Source: Pithys albifrons albifrons
Lineage: Eukaryota; Chordata; Aves; Passeriformes; Thamnophilidae
DNA length: 64,000 bases
Assembly (NCBI RefSeq): GCF_047495875.1
Contig: NC_092467.1
Location: 26,724,066 to 26,788,065, forward strand
Direction: 5' to 3'
The translations under genes and the position numbers were made by a program. Positions 1-12,860 of the stretch are shown piece by piece. The notes beneath the pieces are model-generated. The model had not been told where the DNA came from, made no database searches, and worked only from the letters and a program-made list of their open reading frames with translations. The stretch's first letter is position 1; every line of letters starts with the position of its first letter.

Positions 1-3000
1 ATGTTACTATTAAACAAACACAATTACTGTAGTTTTAATGCATACTGTTCATTATCTTCTGTTGGGTTGAATTTTATGTGTAAAAAAAAAAGAAATTGTA
101 CAGCCTTCCTAATAAATAAAACCCAAGTACTGTTTATGCTTTGCAGCAAACAGTGGTTGACTTTATCACTTGAAAACATTCTGAATAATATTGAATCATT
201 CTCTGGAGACTATTAACTGAATTCCCTCAGATATTTTGGGAGTCTGTTTTACATTCATTTACCTGAGTTGATATCTGAAAACTGTCTAACTGTCCATGCA
301 CTCAGACTTACAAAAATACTCTCAAAGGCCATATGAAAAGTCTTGCTAAAGCTGACATAAATAACCACTTCCCCCATCATCCACAAATTCATTTATCTTA
401 CCACAGAAGAAGTCAGGCTGATTAAGCATTCAAATGCCTTCCTCTTCACAGGCCCAGAAGTATCTTCCAAGAGAACATGCTCCATAATTTTCCCAGAGCC
501 CAAAGCAAGTTCATCTGCCCTGCACTTCACTATCTAGACCTCCTGGCCATTTTGAAGATGGGGACATTTGTCTTTCTCCAGTCAACAAGAAACTTTTCCC
601 TGTTTTCGTTCCCATTCAAAGCTAATAGTGACTACCACAGGACATCAGGCAGCCCTCTGGAATGCTGTCCATCTGCCCTGTGGCCCTGAGTGAATTATGC
701 TCCCAAAATCCTGTCCAGCAACCTCATCTCAGTCTTCATCCACTGCTGGCAGCTCTCCTTGGACCCTATCTCTAAACAGGTCCTAGAGGCCTCTTCTGTG
801 ATTGATAAAAAGATTATCAGTTGCAGACCCAGGTCTGCACTGGGAGTGCTGTCACACCAGCAATGCAATCAGTGTCACAGTGGGCATTACACTTCATGTG
901 TTTGTTGTGCACAAAACCTTTTTTTATGCTGTCTGTGTCTCACGACCTTATCATTTCCTCACAATGGAAGGATCAATCAATTCCATAAGCAATGTCTTCC
1001 AGGCTGGTTTGGAGATTAAATGGTAGGATAGCATTCCCAGCACCTTAATCTTCACATGTTCATACACGTTCAGCTGCAACAATTTTGACATGTGGGTCAT
1101 AAGGTTGATTTGAGAATAACCAAAGCAGTTCATGAGGTTAATTTGATAACATCCAATCCTGTAATCTGCAATCAGCCAAAGAAAGGACCTCCTGCTGCAC
1201 AGGTGGTACAAAGTTACCCACGTTACCCAGAACAGCTGGGGAACAAAAAATCAGCAACATTGTTGTAGTAAATTTGCAATGTGCACACAAACCATTTTAA
1301 ACAAGGCACATAAACACCTCCTGTGAGAAACAAAAGCAGTCAAAAATGAAAATACAACAGTCTGCTCTGATCTATGCTATTTAATGTCTCGTATGCAATC
1401 ATGCCTATGATTCTGCTTTAATTTCCCATGATATGTTTATAATCTGGGACTGTTGAATGCTCAGATAAGAATATTGACCCGAGACACCAGAATCATCAGA
1501 TGGTTTTGATTTGAGATCATATATTCACTGTACTGTAGTTTTAGCCCTCCCAATTACAGTCTGTCAAAACCACAATATCTGTGCATTTCTGCACTGCAAA
1601 TAATGCTAGTGAGTGACTGCCTCCATCTTGTGTGAGGACTGCAGAGTAAATCAGGACGGCTGATTACTCTAAACAACACTTAAAGCACAGCAGCTTACAC
1701 TCTTCTTTCAGACAGACACACAAAAACCACTGGAAGGAACTAATTATGACACTGCTGATAGAACGCACAGGCCCAGCAGCAGTGAGTTGTTTCTCTCTAT
1801 ATAGAGAAAATTGCACATTTCATGGATTCCAAAAGCCACCTGGTTTGTAACTTCCTTACCTAGAACAGTCACTATCCCTCTGTAGTACAGAGCATCACAT
1901 TCCCCACTCCTCTTACCAACCCAGACAGTATGTTCTTCCAAAAGCTTTGCATTTCCCACTGACAGCTCCCATAGCCAAGCTGTTCCGGATGAGCTCTACA
2001 ATGTTCCTCCCCAAACCCTACTGCATTTGTTAATAATGTCCTCTATAGATTCCCTGTAACACACTGTTTGTGTGCTCTTGATTATGTTCTACCAGGCTGC
2101 TTACCCCATTTTCTGCCTAATTCTGATGTTGCCATGGTACCATAAGTACCAGAAGTAGAGACTCTACAACAGTAGATCACCTTTTACTGCACCACCCTTT
2201 CACTGAAAAGGAAGCACTCCACCTCAGAAGTTATTTTTGCATCTTTCTTAGTGAACCATTATTTAAAACTCCCAAAAGCTTCCTAAAATATTTGTCCGTA
2301 GATGGTTTCAACTTTTTTTCCTATTTGAAGTCTTCCACTGAATAAGGCATTTCCCAACAAACCAGGAGAACCAAATAAATAAATACATACACACCACCAA
2401 ACCCCCCACAGTCTGAATACCAGATACCTAATGGGTGGCTACGGCAAATACTGAATCCTAATCACCACACTCCTGTTTCTTGCTAGACTCTCATCAACAG
2501 AACAAATCTATCATCTATTTCAAGCTTAGATGAGACCAGATCATTAAAAGAATAAGCATTTTTTGCAAGATACTGGCAAATATCTTATGTGATCAATGGG
2601 TATTCCAAAATTTCCATCAAATAACAGCTTTCACATGCTCCGTAAAGAATTGGCAGATTTTTTAAAACAGCACCGTGCCTACACATAGAAGCACATGCAA
2701 ATACACCCCATAGGACAGAGCAACCATGCAAGTCATCCAGGCTCCAGGAAGAACTGTTGGATTTGTCAGTGATCTGGAGACCATGCCTCATTCACTCAGA
2801 TACACTGAATATTTTTTCCACCACTGGTCTGTTGAAAAACAAGTCTCACTGCTACTAGGAATGAGTGGCAATTGTTCCAGCAGAGCAGGAGACATCTCAC
2901 TCAATCTTACACAGCTGTGGCCAAACTGCTTCCAAGTCACTTTTGCACCAGCCAGGCAGCACCTACAGGTCTGCTTGTTTCATTACCAAAAGCAGCATGC

Positions 3001-5856
3001 TGGAAGCAAGAGAACAGATAAGCTTGGGAGGGTCTTGAAAATTATTCATACTGACAGTTTCAGTAAAACTTTTAACGTAAAACCGCTTCCAAACAGAGAT
3101 CATCAACAGCACATCAGCTTGTATCAATGATAAACTTTCTACAGGTTTCAAGTAATATGTGGTGGGCATTAGTACAGCTCAAAGTGTTTTAAAAAAAGAC
3201 TGCAGGAACCTGGAAAATGCAGATATCTCAAGCATAATTCAGGATTCAACTGTTGCTTATGATAATTTTGTTGTGCAATATACACTGTATAATTCTTGAA
3301 GGGAATCATTTGTATTATTTTCTCATTATAAAACTCAATTTTGTGTCCATTAGAAAATAAAGAATGGTAGGGTTGTTACCTATTTATTTAGCAATGGGAC
3401 ACTAGAAGATTAACAAGGCAATTACCAGTGTAAAGTTCCTGATATGCCAAGTAATACTTAAAATAGAACTTCAATATTTTTCATGTACAGAGCTGTGGGT
3501 TTAGTAACACCCTGTTTCTCTGCAAATCAAGAAATCTTCTTAGGTTCAAGAAAAACTCTTTTAAACTTGATATTTGTGAAGAAAGGCACACATATGAGAG
3601 ACATTCTAGCATTCCATGGGAAAGTTCACAATATTAACTTTTCCATTACGAGTCGAGTCACACTTCTATAAAACTACATGAACTGAAAGAACCTTTTTTA
3701 TTTGAAAAAAACATTAAAAATCTGCCTACTATAATGATACTGAGAGATATTTTAGACCTAAATTTCCATATCTACTTTAAGTTTGTAGGTGGGCATATAA
3801 CATTAATTTCAACTTATTTCTTCCCCTTTACTATCATTTCTCTAACTTTTCCAGGTACATTCTGACAGTTGGAAGATGCTGAGATTTATCAGATTCAACC
3901 TCTTGTATGAAGATCCTTCTATTAATGGCAAGAAGAATATACCATAGTTACTCCATAAAAAAATTCTTTATTTCACCTTTAGAATTAAATCTTCATTTTC
4001 ACTATGCTATTAATAGGTTGTATGTCTGTTCACTTGTCTGTCTGTGCTTTGTGCTGCACAGAACATGGTCCTGCCCTTATCTTTTAAAAATATAGTCTAG
4101 AATATTATTATAGGCACTGCAAAAAAAAAAGAGCATTTATATTCCAGTCCTTATTAGGAATTTTACACTCATTGCAATATCAGCCAAAGGACCCATCAAT
4201 TTCAGATATGTAGATTTAACTTTGCTGATTTGAAATGGACCATTTTCAGATTTCACTTGAAGCCAATTCCCTTTGACTTGGCTAACAAAGTAGGCTAATT
4301 GTGGCTAAACCTCTTCTGTCTCATACACTTATAAACAAAACATGTACAGCTTTGTCACTGATCTAGCAGAGCATTTAAACAATGGCCATAAGTAAAGGAA
4401 TATCCTTCCCGAAGTCCTGAGTAGTATCTTTTAAGGTGTATATGTTTTGCTGCGCAGAGGTGCAGAGTAGGCTGAAAGCCTCCTAAATTCACATCACTGT
4501 GAAGCTTAATGGTTGGAGAGAAATCAGATGTGGACAAAGTAAAGCTGTAGGTGTCTATCTCACTGTCCTTGCAGGATTCCTTCTTACATCCCATTCTGCA
4601 GTGATTCAGCAAATGGGAATTCTGGGTTTGGCTCATTAAGATGGCTTACTAAATATATTACTTCAAAGTCACAGGTATGACTGAGGAACTCCTGAGTACT
4701 TCTGACACTACGTGATGACCTTCATAAACTACATTGATAGTTACTACAAGTTGTTCTTTGTATTTTCCACCTAAATGAAGAACAGAGTAGATGGGGGGTT
4801 TTTGGTAGAACTTGGAAAAAGGCAATCTCCCTTTTTGATTTCAGAGAGAATATAGCTATCCTTTATGAGACACTGCAATGGATCCTAAACAATAAATATG
4901 CAATTTCACAGAGAGAGGTGTTCTGGTTTGCAGCATGCTTCTGTTAGGACTGATGATTTTTTAAGGTATTTTCTTCTTTCTCTTAGAGCTTCTCCTACCA
5001 TTAGAAATCTCTTCTTTTTACTTTCTGTTCTGTCTCTCCTCTTATGTATTAGTGATTTTTACCACAGTTTTCCATTTCTTTATGAAGGACAGTATAAGAT
5101 TTCACACTCTTCTAATCTGCTCCAGTAAAAGAGACCAAAATGCAAACCCTGCTGAGCAATTCTCTTTTTCAGCTTGAACCTCATGACCACAGGATTTGGG
5201 AACCATCACTTTGACAATTGCCCAAGCCTGACACTGTTTGTTATCTTAGGCCAAGATACATGGCAGCTTCCAAGACAATTATGAGTCTTGTTCAGCCTGG
5301 GAGACTAAACCTAGAACTTCCCTGTGTTTTCTGGGGACATCAGGGAAGCAGCACAACAGTATCTTCAGTAGTTGCTACAGCTGAAGAGAAACTGCAGGTG
5401 TGCTAAACCATATCTTGGCAGGTATGCAAGGAAAGAAGATAACAGAGTCTACTGGATGTTCAGGGAAGTATCGAAGTGAATTGAGGGGCATTTTATATGC
5501 TACCACCATTTTCCACAAGGACATGATCCAGAAGCATTTTCTAAAACAAAACCGCTTTCCCATTCTTAGAGTGTTTAACTTTACCTACAAGGCCATCTCT
5601 GTTCGCATTTAGACTGACCTCAGCCAGCTGCTGATCTCATCTAGGCAAAGGGTATTTTGGGACACTCACCAGGAAGAGAAGCACGTGGGGTGTGCAGTTG
5701 CTGACTACCTGTGCATTGCTGGCATTTGAGAGGAGAAGTCCATATATCCATCAACACATCTAAATTTGTGCTCAACTTTGACTTCCATCAAACTTACACA
5801 GTTAGGCAAGGGATTGAGACCACAATATCCCATAATATAATGAAGGAGAGATAAGG
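1..5856. other. AT-rich unique non-coding sequence
   Basis: No gene, RNA or transposon recognised on either strand. The longest open frame is 134 codons (2726-3130, plus); its translation has no domain, signal peptide or repeat that I know, and its length is within chance for several kilobases of six-frame sequence. A minus-strand open frame of 93 codons lies at 4355-4636, also unrecognised. A ten-base A run is at 4121-4130. CpG is scarce, as expected for methylated vertebrate bulk DNA. Confidence 0.6.
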
Positions 5857-5940
5857 GTCCTGTCTTACAGTGATGCAAATCTAAAATGACTCCAGATAAA
5901 TCCAAAGGTTTCTCCAGATTTACACTGATGTTAAAACAAG
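5857..5940. repeat. Old palindromic interspersed repeat (amniote type)
   Basis: The two halves are diverged inverted copies. The left arm reads CTTACAGTGATGCAAATCT and the right arm CAGATTTACACTGATGTTAA; each, read outside-in, resembles a GTTTTACACCAGTGTAAATC-like unit joined by a short AT-rich centre containing ACTCCAG. I remember this TTTACACCAGTGTAAATC / GGAGTNACTCC pattern as common in turtle, crocodile and bird DNA, which suggests a MITE-like or hairpin-derived ancient element. The family is inferred from memory, not from a library search. Related relics lie at about 50.0 and 60.3 kb. Confidence 0.5.
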
Positions 5941-8104
5941 TACTGACCTACTATATTCACAAACCCCACAGCTACCACACTTGGGTCTTTATCTTGCAAG
6001 TTCATTCTTTCTGAACAGAAATATCTATATAATTATTCTGCACATGAGTTATATTGGCTCAGAAAATCAACTAACATGGGATTCAGCAGACCTAAGAATT
6101 ATGCCAAGACTGTTTTAAGCAGCTTAATATTTAAAGGAAACTATTTGTTTTTTAAAAAGTACATCTACCATAGAAGCAATGAAGTTCTTTGCATACAAGC
6201 AAATTAGCAATATTTTTTCTGTGCAGCTGAAGGGCTGTGGACTTTGGAAATTAAAAACAATCATTCCATGAGGAAAGAAAAGCTGCATAACAATAAAAAT
6301 ATAGTTTTAAAGAAATGTGTGAATGTCCTTTTGTATGTGCATAAATTAGAATTGGGTAAGAGAAAGGAGGAAAATAAGAATAAACAGGTTTCCGAAACAA
6401 CCCAGAGATGTTGAAGCCAGTACAAGAATGGCCCACAGTCACCCTTGTTGCCACATCAGTATAGTTTGACTAAGCAAAATACTGCCTAGCTTTATTCAAA
6501 TTCTAAATAATATTACCTTAAAATTGTTTATTTTTAATTGTTCATATCCATAGCACACCTTTATGCTGTCTTTGAATGCAGACAGATGGTTATGGAAAAC
6601 ATTTGCTATTGTATCAAGGGCTTACAGGCTCCAGTAAACCTATTAGCAGTAAGTGTTTGGAGGAACATGTCTTTAATTAGCATTATAAATAATTGCAGAC
6701 TACATTTTTGCTCTGGGATGCTGAGAAAAGTTGACTTGAAACTAATTCCAACCCAGGAATTTCATTTCTTCCTGCAGTTCAGAGATACCGATGGAAGAAT
6801 GATCCTCAGGCAGAAGTGACTGGCAACCTTTCTATAAATTCTTTTCCAGGTCACTTCATTGACTGTTTTGCAGGTACTCCATTTCATCCCTTGGCAACTG
6901 ACCCAAAACTTGAGGTGGATTACTTGAGAGATAGGCATTGTCTTTGGTGTCCTTGAGTGAAATAATAAAGTTATTTTTCTAGCCTGCAATTCTGCCCTAT
7001 GTACCAGGGAAGACTTCCCCTCTCAGCTCTCACCCTTTTTTCTTTACAATGGCATTTTGGCCTTATTACTTATTAGGATCAGAAGCAAAACATCCATATC
7101 ATTATAAATTAGAAAATGTTTGATAAGAATGAGCTTGAACAAATTTTTATTATAATGAAAGGATTAAGGTGCATGATAGCATTAATATTTAGGAAAAATT
7201 AAACAAAATTGCCTTTTATCTGCTGCAAACTATGTTAAATATTTAATATACCACATTATAAGGGCACCATTTCAACAAAGGGTATGACAACCTTTGTGTT
7301 ATGAACCTTCATTTCAGTGGTTCAAACTTTGTTGAAAAACTTCTAAAAGCTAAATTAAAACTATGTGTGGGTTTTCTAGGCAGTTAGAGCTGAGAAAAGC
7401 TTCCAAACCTGGGCAGGTCTGCAGCAGAAAACTGTGCAAACAGTGGGTCTAGAGAGGCTGCCTCTTGCTGGCTCTCCTGACCCAGCACATGGTTTATTTA
7501 GAAGGGAGCACTGAGTTTAATTGTTCTGGAGCTTGTGGGAAACCTTTCTGTTACTTCGTTTGGAGCATCTGGGTATATTTTTAGGCAGCTTTAAAACATT
7601 AAAAAAAAAGTTATACAAGTATTCTGAGGTGATGAAGGGCAATCTCTTCTTCAGCAATCTAGAGGCAGATAACTTTTATATAAATATTGTGAGAGGTGAA
7701 TTCTAACTCTCCAATTGTAAGTGAATATAAATATTCCTATATAACTAAAAAGGTATGATGAATCCCACTAGGACCAGTAGTACCCTTCTGGGGGAAAAAG
7801 CAAAATAATTTTCTGCAGTCTGAAGACAAAGAAACTTTCAAGCTTTCCCTAGGACTTTAAACAATGAAGTCTTAGGGGGGGGAAAAATGAAAATAAGTAA
7901 ATGCCAAACCCCATGTTGGACCTGCTTACAGCCAGGCTATGCATTGCATGAAATTTTAAAGTAATAATGCAACAGTAGAACGTAGTACATTTGATAGTAG
8001 ATTTTTACTGCTTTCAGATCACTCAACTGAGAATCAAATAAAATGAACAAACATTCTGAGGTTGCTCCTAAGCTGATACTTACAATGACCTTGGAAAAAA
8101 AAAT
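5941..8104. other. AT-rich unique non-coding sequence
   Basis: Nothing recognisable as a gene or transposon. A run of eight G is at 7875-7882, followed by an A run. Small open frames (93 codons at 6538-6819 plus; 75 codons at 6762-6989 minus) overlap on opposite strands and have no recognisable content. Confidence 0.55.
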
Positions 8105-8170
8105 CTATTATCTTCTGCCTTTATCTCTCCTTCTGTAAAATGTGATAATAAACACTAGTTAGATCTTCTA
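8105..8170 (+). repeat. Possible MIR/CORE-SINE or L2-like tail fragment
   Basis: The stretch around 8113-8150 (CTGCCTTTATCTC, then CTTCTGTAAAATGTGATAAT) resembles the familiar amniote repeat segment 'cctcagtttccccatctgtaaaatggggataat'. It is short and diverged, so chance or a different family remains possible. Read on the plus strand. Confidence 0.35.
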
Positions 8171-10490
8171 TCTTGGGATGGGACTCTGAGCAGAAAACAG
8201 CCAAACATTATAACCTCTAGAGATGAGCTGGCCAAATTCCTGAAGTCAGCTTCCTCACGCTCTGTACACCCAAAAATTTAAGCATATTTGCCCTAACTCT
8301 TCAAAACTTATCAAGGTCTCATTAGTGATTTTTAAAGCTCTCCTTCCCCCTTAGCTGGATTTCATTTCATCCACCCAAGGTAATTGTTTTCACCTGTATC
8401 CACATCCCAGGCCACCATTAGCTACTGGACTGGGGAGCAGCAGCAGAGGTTCACCCTCTTGTGCATGGATCCAAGTGTGGTGCCATCATTTGAAGCTCAG
8501 TCTTTTTTTCCCCCATTCTCTATTTCTCATAAATCTCTTTTTCACTGTATAAAAGTTTCCTCCTTTGCAATTAAAATCTCCACAATTAGCTCATTATTTT
8601 TGTGTAACTGAATACCTGACTACCTTCTGAACACTGCTGCATTTTCATGTCTGTGACATACTTGCTTTCATGGCACAGTCTTCTGTTCACAACTCACATA
8701 CAGGGAAGCCCAGCACAAAGCAGGAGGAGAGGACAAGTCCAGCAAGGTCAGAGACACAGCAGTTCATTACTAGTTTCCAGATTTTCTGACTCTGACATAT
8801 ATAACCACATTTAGATATGAAAAAAGAAATTAAGAGAAATTTCACTAGGTTACAGCCATAGAGAGAAAAAAGAATAATTGACTATCATTTCAAACCCACA
8901 GCTGGTTCATTTGAAAATCAGATGGAAGATATCGAGCAGAGTCTGGCAAAAAGTGAAGGTAAAAAATGAGTACTGCTCAAAAGCTCTCAAGGTTCAAGTC
9001 TCATTTATCACTAGAACAGTAAAAAGATATATTTTTATATATCTATATTATAACCAAATTGACACAAATTATATTTTTACATTTTTTTAAGCTTGAATTC
9101 AATAACTGTATTGTGTCACTCAGGGTCAGAGTGTTTTATGATATTTTAAATTGTTTATAATTCTCTCCAAAAGCAAAAATGTTTGGATACCAAGATGAGG
9201 AACAAGCACAGAAGTTCATTTTGAAACTGGAACACAAAATACCAAGTATCTGTACTTAAAGGTGAATCTTAAAAAATACATTCCAATGAACAGCTTTTAT
9301 TGAGGCATTAGTGACCATTAACTTCTCGTGCGTGGGGCTCGTGCTGTCAGGCAGATCATATTAGTGATACTTGTAAATGTTGTGCATCTGCTATAAAGTA
9401 TCTCAGCTTCACTTACCAGAAGGTTTTCTAAACATTAATTCTCATTTTTTGGTGGCTTCAAGAGAAATAGCTTTCATTAATTACATGTTAAATTAAAGCT
9501 ACAAACAGCCTTTATTTATGTTAGCAGCAGATTCTGTCAGGGGATATATCTTTATCTCATTGCACTTTACTTTCAAAGAACTAAAACCTTAAAAAGAATC
9601 TCTAATAACAAGTTTGGTTTGAACCTAAAATTGTGTACCAACTTTTGAAACAAAGAATAAATATCTTCAGTTTCGACCATAAATATTAAGGTATTGAAAT
9701 GCCAAACTGTGCTGAAAACCTGTATTTGCAAAGCAGAAACTTTACAAGCATGAAAATCCCCTCCTTCAAGAAAGGCAAACTGAAATTAAAACCAAAAATA
9801 AATAGGGCAAACCTTTTGAAATGCATCCATACCATTTTCACTCCCATCACTCTCCTTCTCACATCCACACACTGCTTTGAGTGCCTTGGTATTTTGCTAG
9901 AGAATGGGTTCCTTACCTGCAGAATTTCAGGGGAAACCACACAGTGGCAGTACTGTGAATGCAAACACTGGATTCTATTGTGCAGCGTCTGTTAAGAACT
10001 AAAATACAGTTTTCTATCCTTGGTTATGGTAGACTGTTACTTTTCTATATAGAAGAACCTGCAGTCAAGGTGTAATTTATTTCCTTCTGTTATTTTAGTA
10101 TCCAGAGGCCTCAGACAGTCACACATTTCACTCCGGGCTACTCTTTTCTTGCCATTTGTATCCACTCTTTCACTTCCTCCATTCAGGTATGTTTTTGAAG
10201 CCCAGTCTCTTCATGCAAACTTGGAATTCATTGCCAAAATAAAAGGAGAGCAAATCTAACTGAAGGAGCATCCCCCACACCAACATGCACGCACACACCC
10301 ACCCCAGACATTCATGATTCATCCAGGTTATTGGGTTCTGTACTTCCATAGCACAGAGAAATGAATTGATGAGTATTAGAAATGACAAATCCAGAATGCT
10401 CTGTTCATTTTCACTGTATTATGAGACTCCTGTCAAGGACTGCAGCCACACAGATCACAGATGTTGACTTCTGATGTGTGGGTATCTCAC
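8171..10490. other. AT-rich unique non-coding sequence
   Basis: No gene seen. Around 8695-8795 there is a weak resemblance to a MIR core (AGCAAGGTCAGAGACACAGC), too faint to call. Overlapping open frames of 92-98 codons on both strands at 9686-9995 are mutual shadows with no known motif. Confidence 0.5.
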
Positions 10491-10536
10491 ATCAGGAGGG
10501 AAATTTCCACTGTTGTGGAAATTTCCTCCAGGTGAT
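10491..10536. repeat. Near-perfect inverted repeat (hairpin)
   Basis: The left arm GGAGGGAAATTTCCAC (10495-10510) and right arm GTGGAAATTTCCTCC (10515-10529) are reverse complements apart from one extra G in the left arm, separated by the four-base loop TGTT. Outside the arms, ATCA (10491-10494) can pair with TGAT (10533-10536) across a small bulge. Each arm also contains the self-complementary decamer GGAAATTTCC. It could form a cruciform or an RNA hairpin. I cannot tie it to a known transposon. Confidence 0.8.
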
Positions 10537-11699
10537 CATTTTCAGATTGCAAGTAGTTTTCCACTTTTAAATCATCTGATTTAAGACAGAAATGCAGCAG
10601 TTAATGTAATCACATATTCTCAAGAAAATTTGACATACAGAACAAGGCTTTTCTTTTTAACTTATACAAAAAATTGTGTTTGTATCCATGATTCCCACCT
10701 AATTCCTCTTAATTTTACCAGGTGCACAAACCATATAGCCTCTTTTTAACTTCTTTTAAAGCAAGAATCAGACTTTTTCCTGCTGAGGTTAAAACCCAGC
10801 AAATCTGAATATGTTTCCTTCCCTACTTATGTTATCTCACTTCGCTTTTAGCTACAAAAAGTGCTCCTGAAGGTAAAGCCTTTCTGACTGTACCTGCAGC
10901 CACACCTTTCCCCTGGCTGAGTCATTCCTCAAGTTCCCAGTCAAGCCAAACACTTTCTGGGCAGGATTTGCACCGCAATCCTTTCCACCATCACCTCCAG
11001 GATCGTGGCAGTCTCTCAGGAGAGCCCAGAGAATTGTGTTTAATAAAAAAGCTCCACACAAAAATACACATGCTACATGACTCCCCTTCATTGACTGAAT
11101 GACTTTTAAAAGACAGCCATAAGAACATCAGACTGTTCAGCAGAGTAGCAGATGGGGAAAAATTCTTTTCTTTATCAAAACTGAATTATTATAGCACTGC
11201 TAGTATCAAAACTATGAGATACTGGTGCTTTTTAACTACATTGAGAAAAATATTAGGAGAGGATTTTGTCAAATTTTAAAAGGCACAGTATGTTATTTTA
11301 AGCTGGATATTCCTCAATTTCTTTCTATAGTAAATCTATCATTCTAAGTTGAATCTCTTTTTGTCTTGAGCAAATTTGCTGAAGGGTATCCCACATTTCC
11401 AATAAACTATTCCAAAAAATTCTCCACAGAATAAATACAGAGGGTTTTTTACACACCTGAAAAAGGCCAAACAACACTGACATCTTCAAACAAAAAGCAA
11501 ACAGAAACACCATTTCCTTCCTCAATCTCAACACCAGTGCCCTATTAATGAACTTACTAATTTTGCCATTTGAAGTAATTTCACTGCAAGTCCAACTACC
11601 CAGTGCAAGTTCTCAATATTTTTACAACCAATCCCTGATTCATGAGGTGCTGAAAGGACACTTTCTTTTCCTCACTGGGCTTCTCATGACACGGGTCCT
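10537..11699. other. Unique non-coding sequence
   Basis: No gene identified. The part at 10890-11040 is somewhat richer in G+C and holds a 79-codon minus-strand open frame (10852-11091) whose translation starts with a hydrophobic stretch, but no family is recognised and no clear splice context supports it. Confidence 0.5.
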
Positions 11700-12860
11700 T
11701 TGGCCACACTGTTTGTGGTCAGATGGCAGCTCAGCAAACACCCACAGCCTGCTCACATCCCTGCAGGCACCTCTGGAGGGACAGGGAACAGCTGCAGGGC
11801 CCATGTTCTCTCTCCAACAGCATCAATGGTGGCTTTCCAAGAGCACAAAAGGGGAAAAATGAAAGAATAAAGACTGGAAAACTGCACAAGGCAGACCCTG
11901 AGCAGCACAAGGAAGGACAGGCAGCCCCTGAGGGACAGTGGCCCCAGGGCAGGGCACAGCCCCCCACAGCATAGACACAAACAGGGCACCTTCTTTCAAA
12001 CAAAACCCAGCTGAAATAAATATATTATGGTTTCTTTGTCATCGTTTTTAACAATTCCCACACACTCCTCACTGTTAAAAGATAAAATCAGTAAGAGCTC
12101 ACCTACCATTGGGGTTTAGGAGCTGTGAAATCCCTCACTGCCCAGGACACACAGCACTCCCCTCCTGCCTCAGAAGGGTGGGCAAAGCTGTGGGCAAAGG
12201 GCTCACTCACCCAAGAGGTGCCTCCCACCCCCTGCACAGCTGTGGCAGATACAGCACCCTGAGCACAGACACCTGCATGGCACACCTGACACCCATCTGA
12301 GGGTGATTAGGGGGGAAACCCCAGGCTGGAAGGGGCACTGCAGGTGCTGGGGAGACTCTGCAGACCAGCTGCCCAATGCCCTGAGAGCCAAGGCACTTAA
12401 AGAGCAGCCCTGTGTCCCCCCAGCTCAGCACTGGGGGGGATGTGTGCAGGGGAACCTGAGTGTCTGAGAGTGGTACTGAGGGCACAGGGCTGCTCCAGCC
12501 TATCCTAATGGCCCACCATTCCCAAAGGGATGCAACCAAGGCACTTAAGGAGGAGCTCTGTGTCCCCCCAACTCAGCCCTGGGGGGACATGTGCAGGGAA
12601 ACCTGAATGTCTGAGAGTGGTTCTGAGAGCATGGAGCTGTTCCTGCCTGTACTAATGGCCCACCATTTCCAAAGGGATGCTATTCCAGCCAAGAACCAGC
12701 GCTGCCCATCCCCTCCCCACAGAACTCTCATTTTCCAGTGGCAGGGAAGTGTCAGCAAAGCTGCCAGCTTTCCACAGAGAGCCTGGAGCCTTACCTTTCC
12801 ATTACCCAAAGCATCTGACAGCCAGTTATCCTCGTGCTGCCTGAGCAGTACTAGACAGAA
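11700..12860. other. GC-richer block
   Basis: G+C and C-run density are visibly higher than in the flanks, with many CCCC/GGGG runs (for example GTCCCCCCAG, CTGGGGGG). Many short overlapping open frames appear on both strands, as expected when stop codons become rarer; none has a recognisable domain. The block contains the 148-bp tandem duplication annotated separately. It could be a decayed GC-rich repeat or a local GC-biased segment. It is poor in CpG, so it is not a CpG island. Confidence 0.5.
12390..12685. repeat. 148-bp tandem duplication, two copies
   Basis: Copy one begins at 12390 and copy two at 12538, both opening with AAGGCACTTAA. Shared landmarks at the same 148-base spacing include TGTGTCCCCCCA, CTGAGAGTGGT, TAATGGCCCACCATT and AAAGGGATGC. 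The copies differ by scattered substitutions, so the duplication is not recent. No third full copy is seen. Confidence 0.85.

Noticed and set aside
2726..3130. 134-codon plus-strand open frame
   Set aside because: No motif, no coding-like context, and a shorter opposite-strand frame overlaps it. Chance is the simplest reading.
8695..8795. MIR-like core (AAGGTCAGAGACACAGC)
   Set aside because: Similarity is limited to one short block; not enough to call a repeat.
11700..12860. CpG island or promoter
   Set aside because: The block is G+C-rich but poor in CpG, with no promoter or transcript-start signals.
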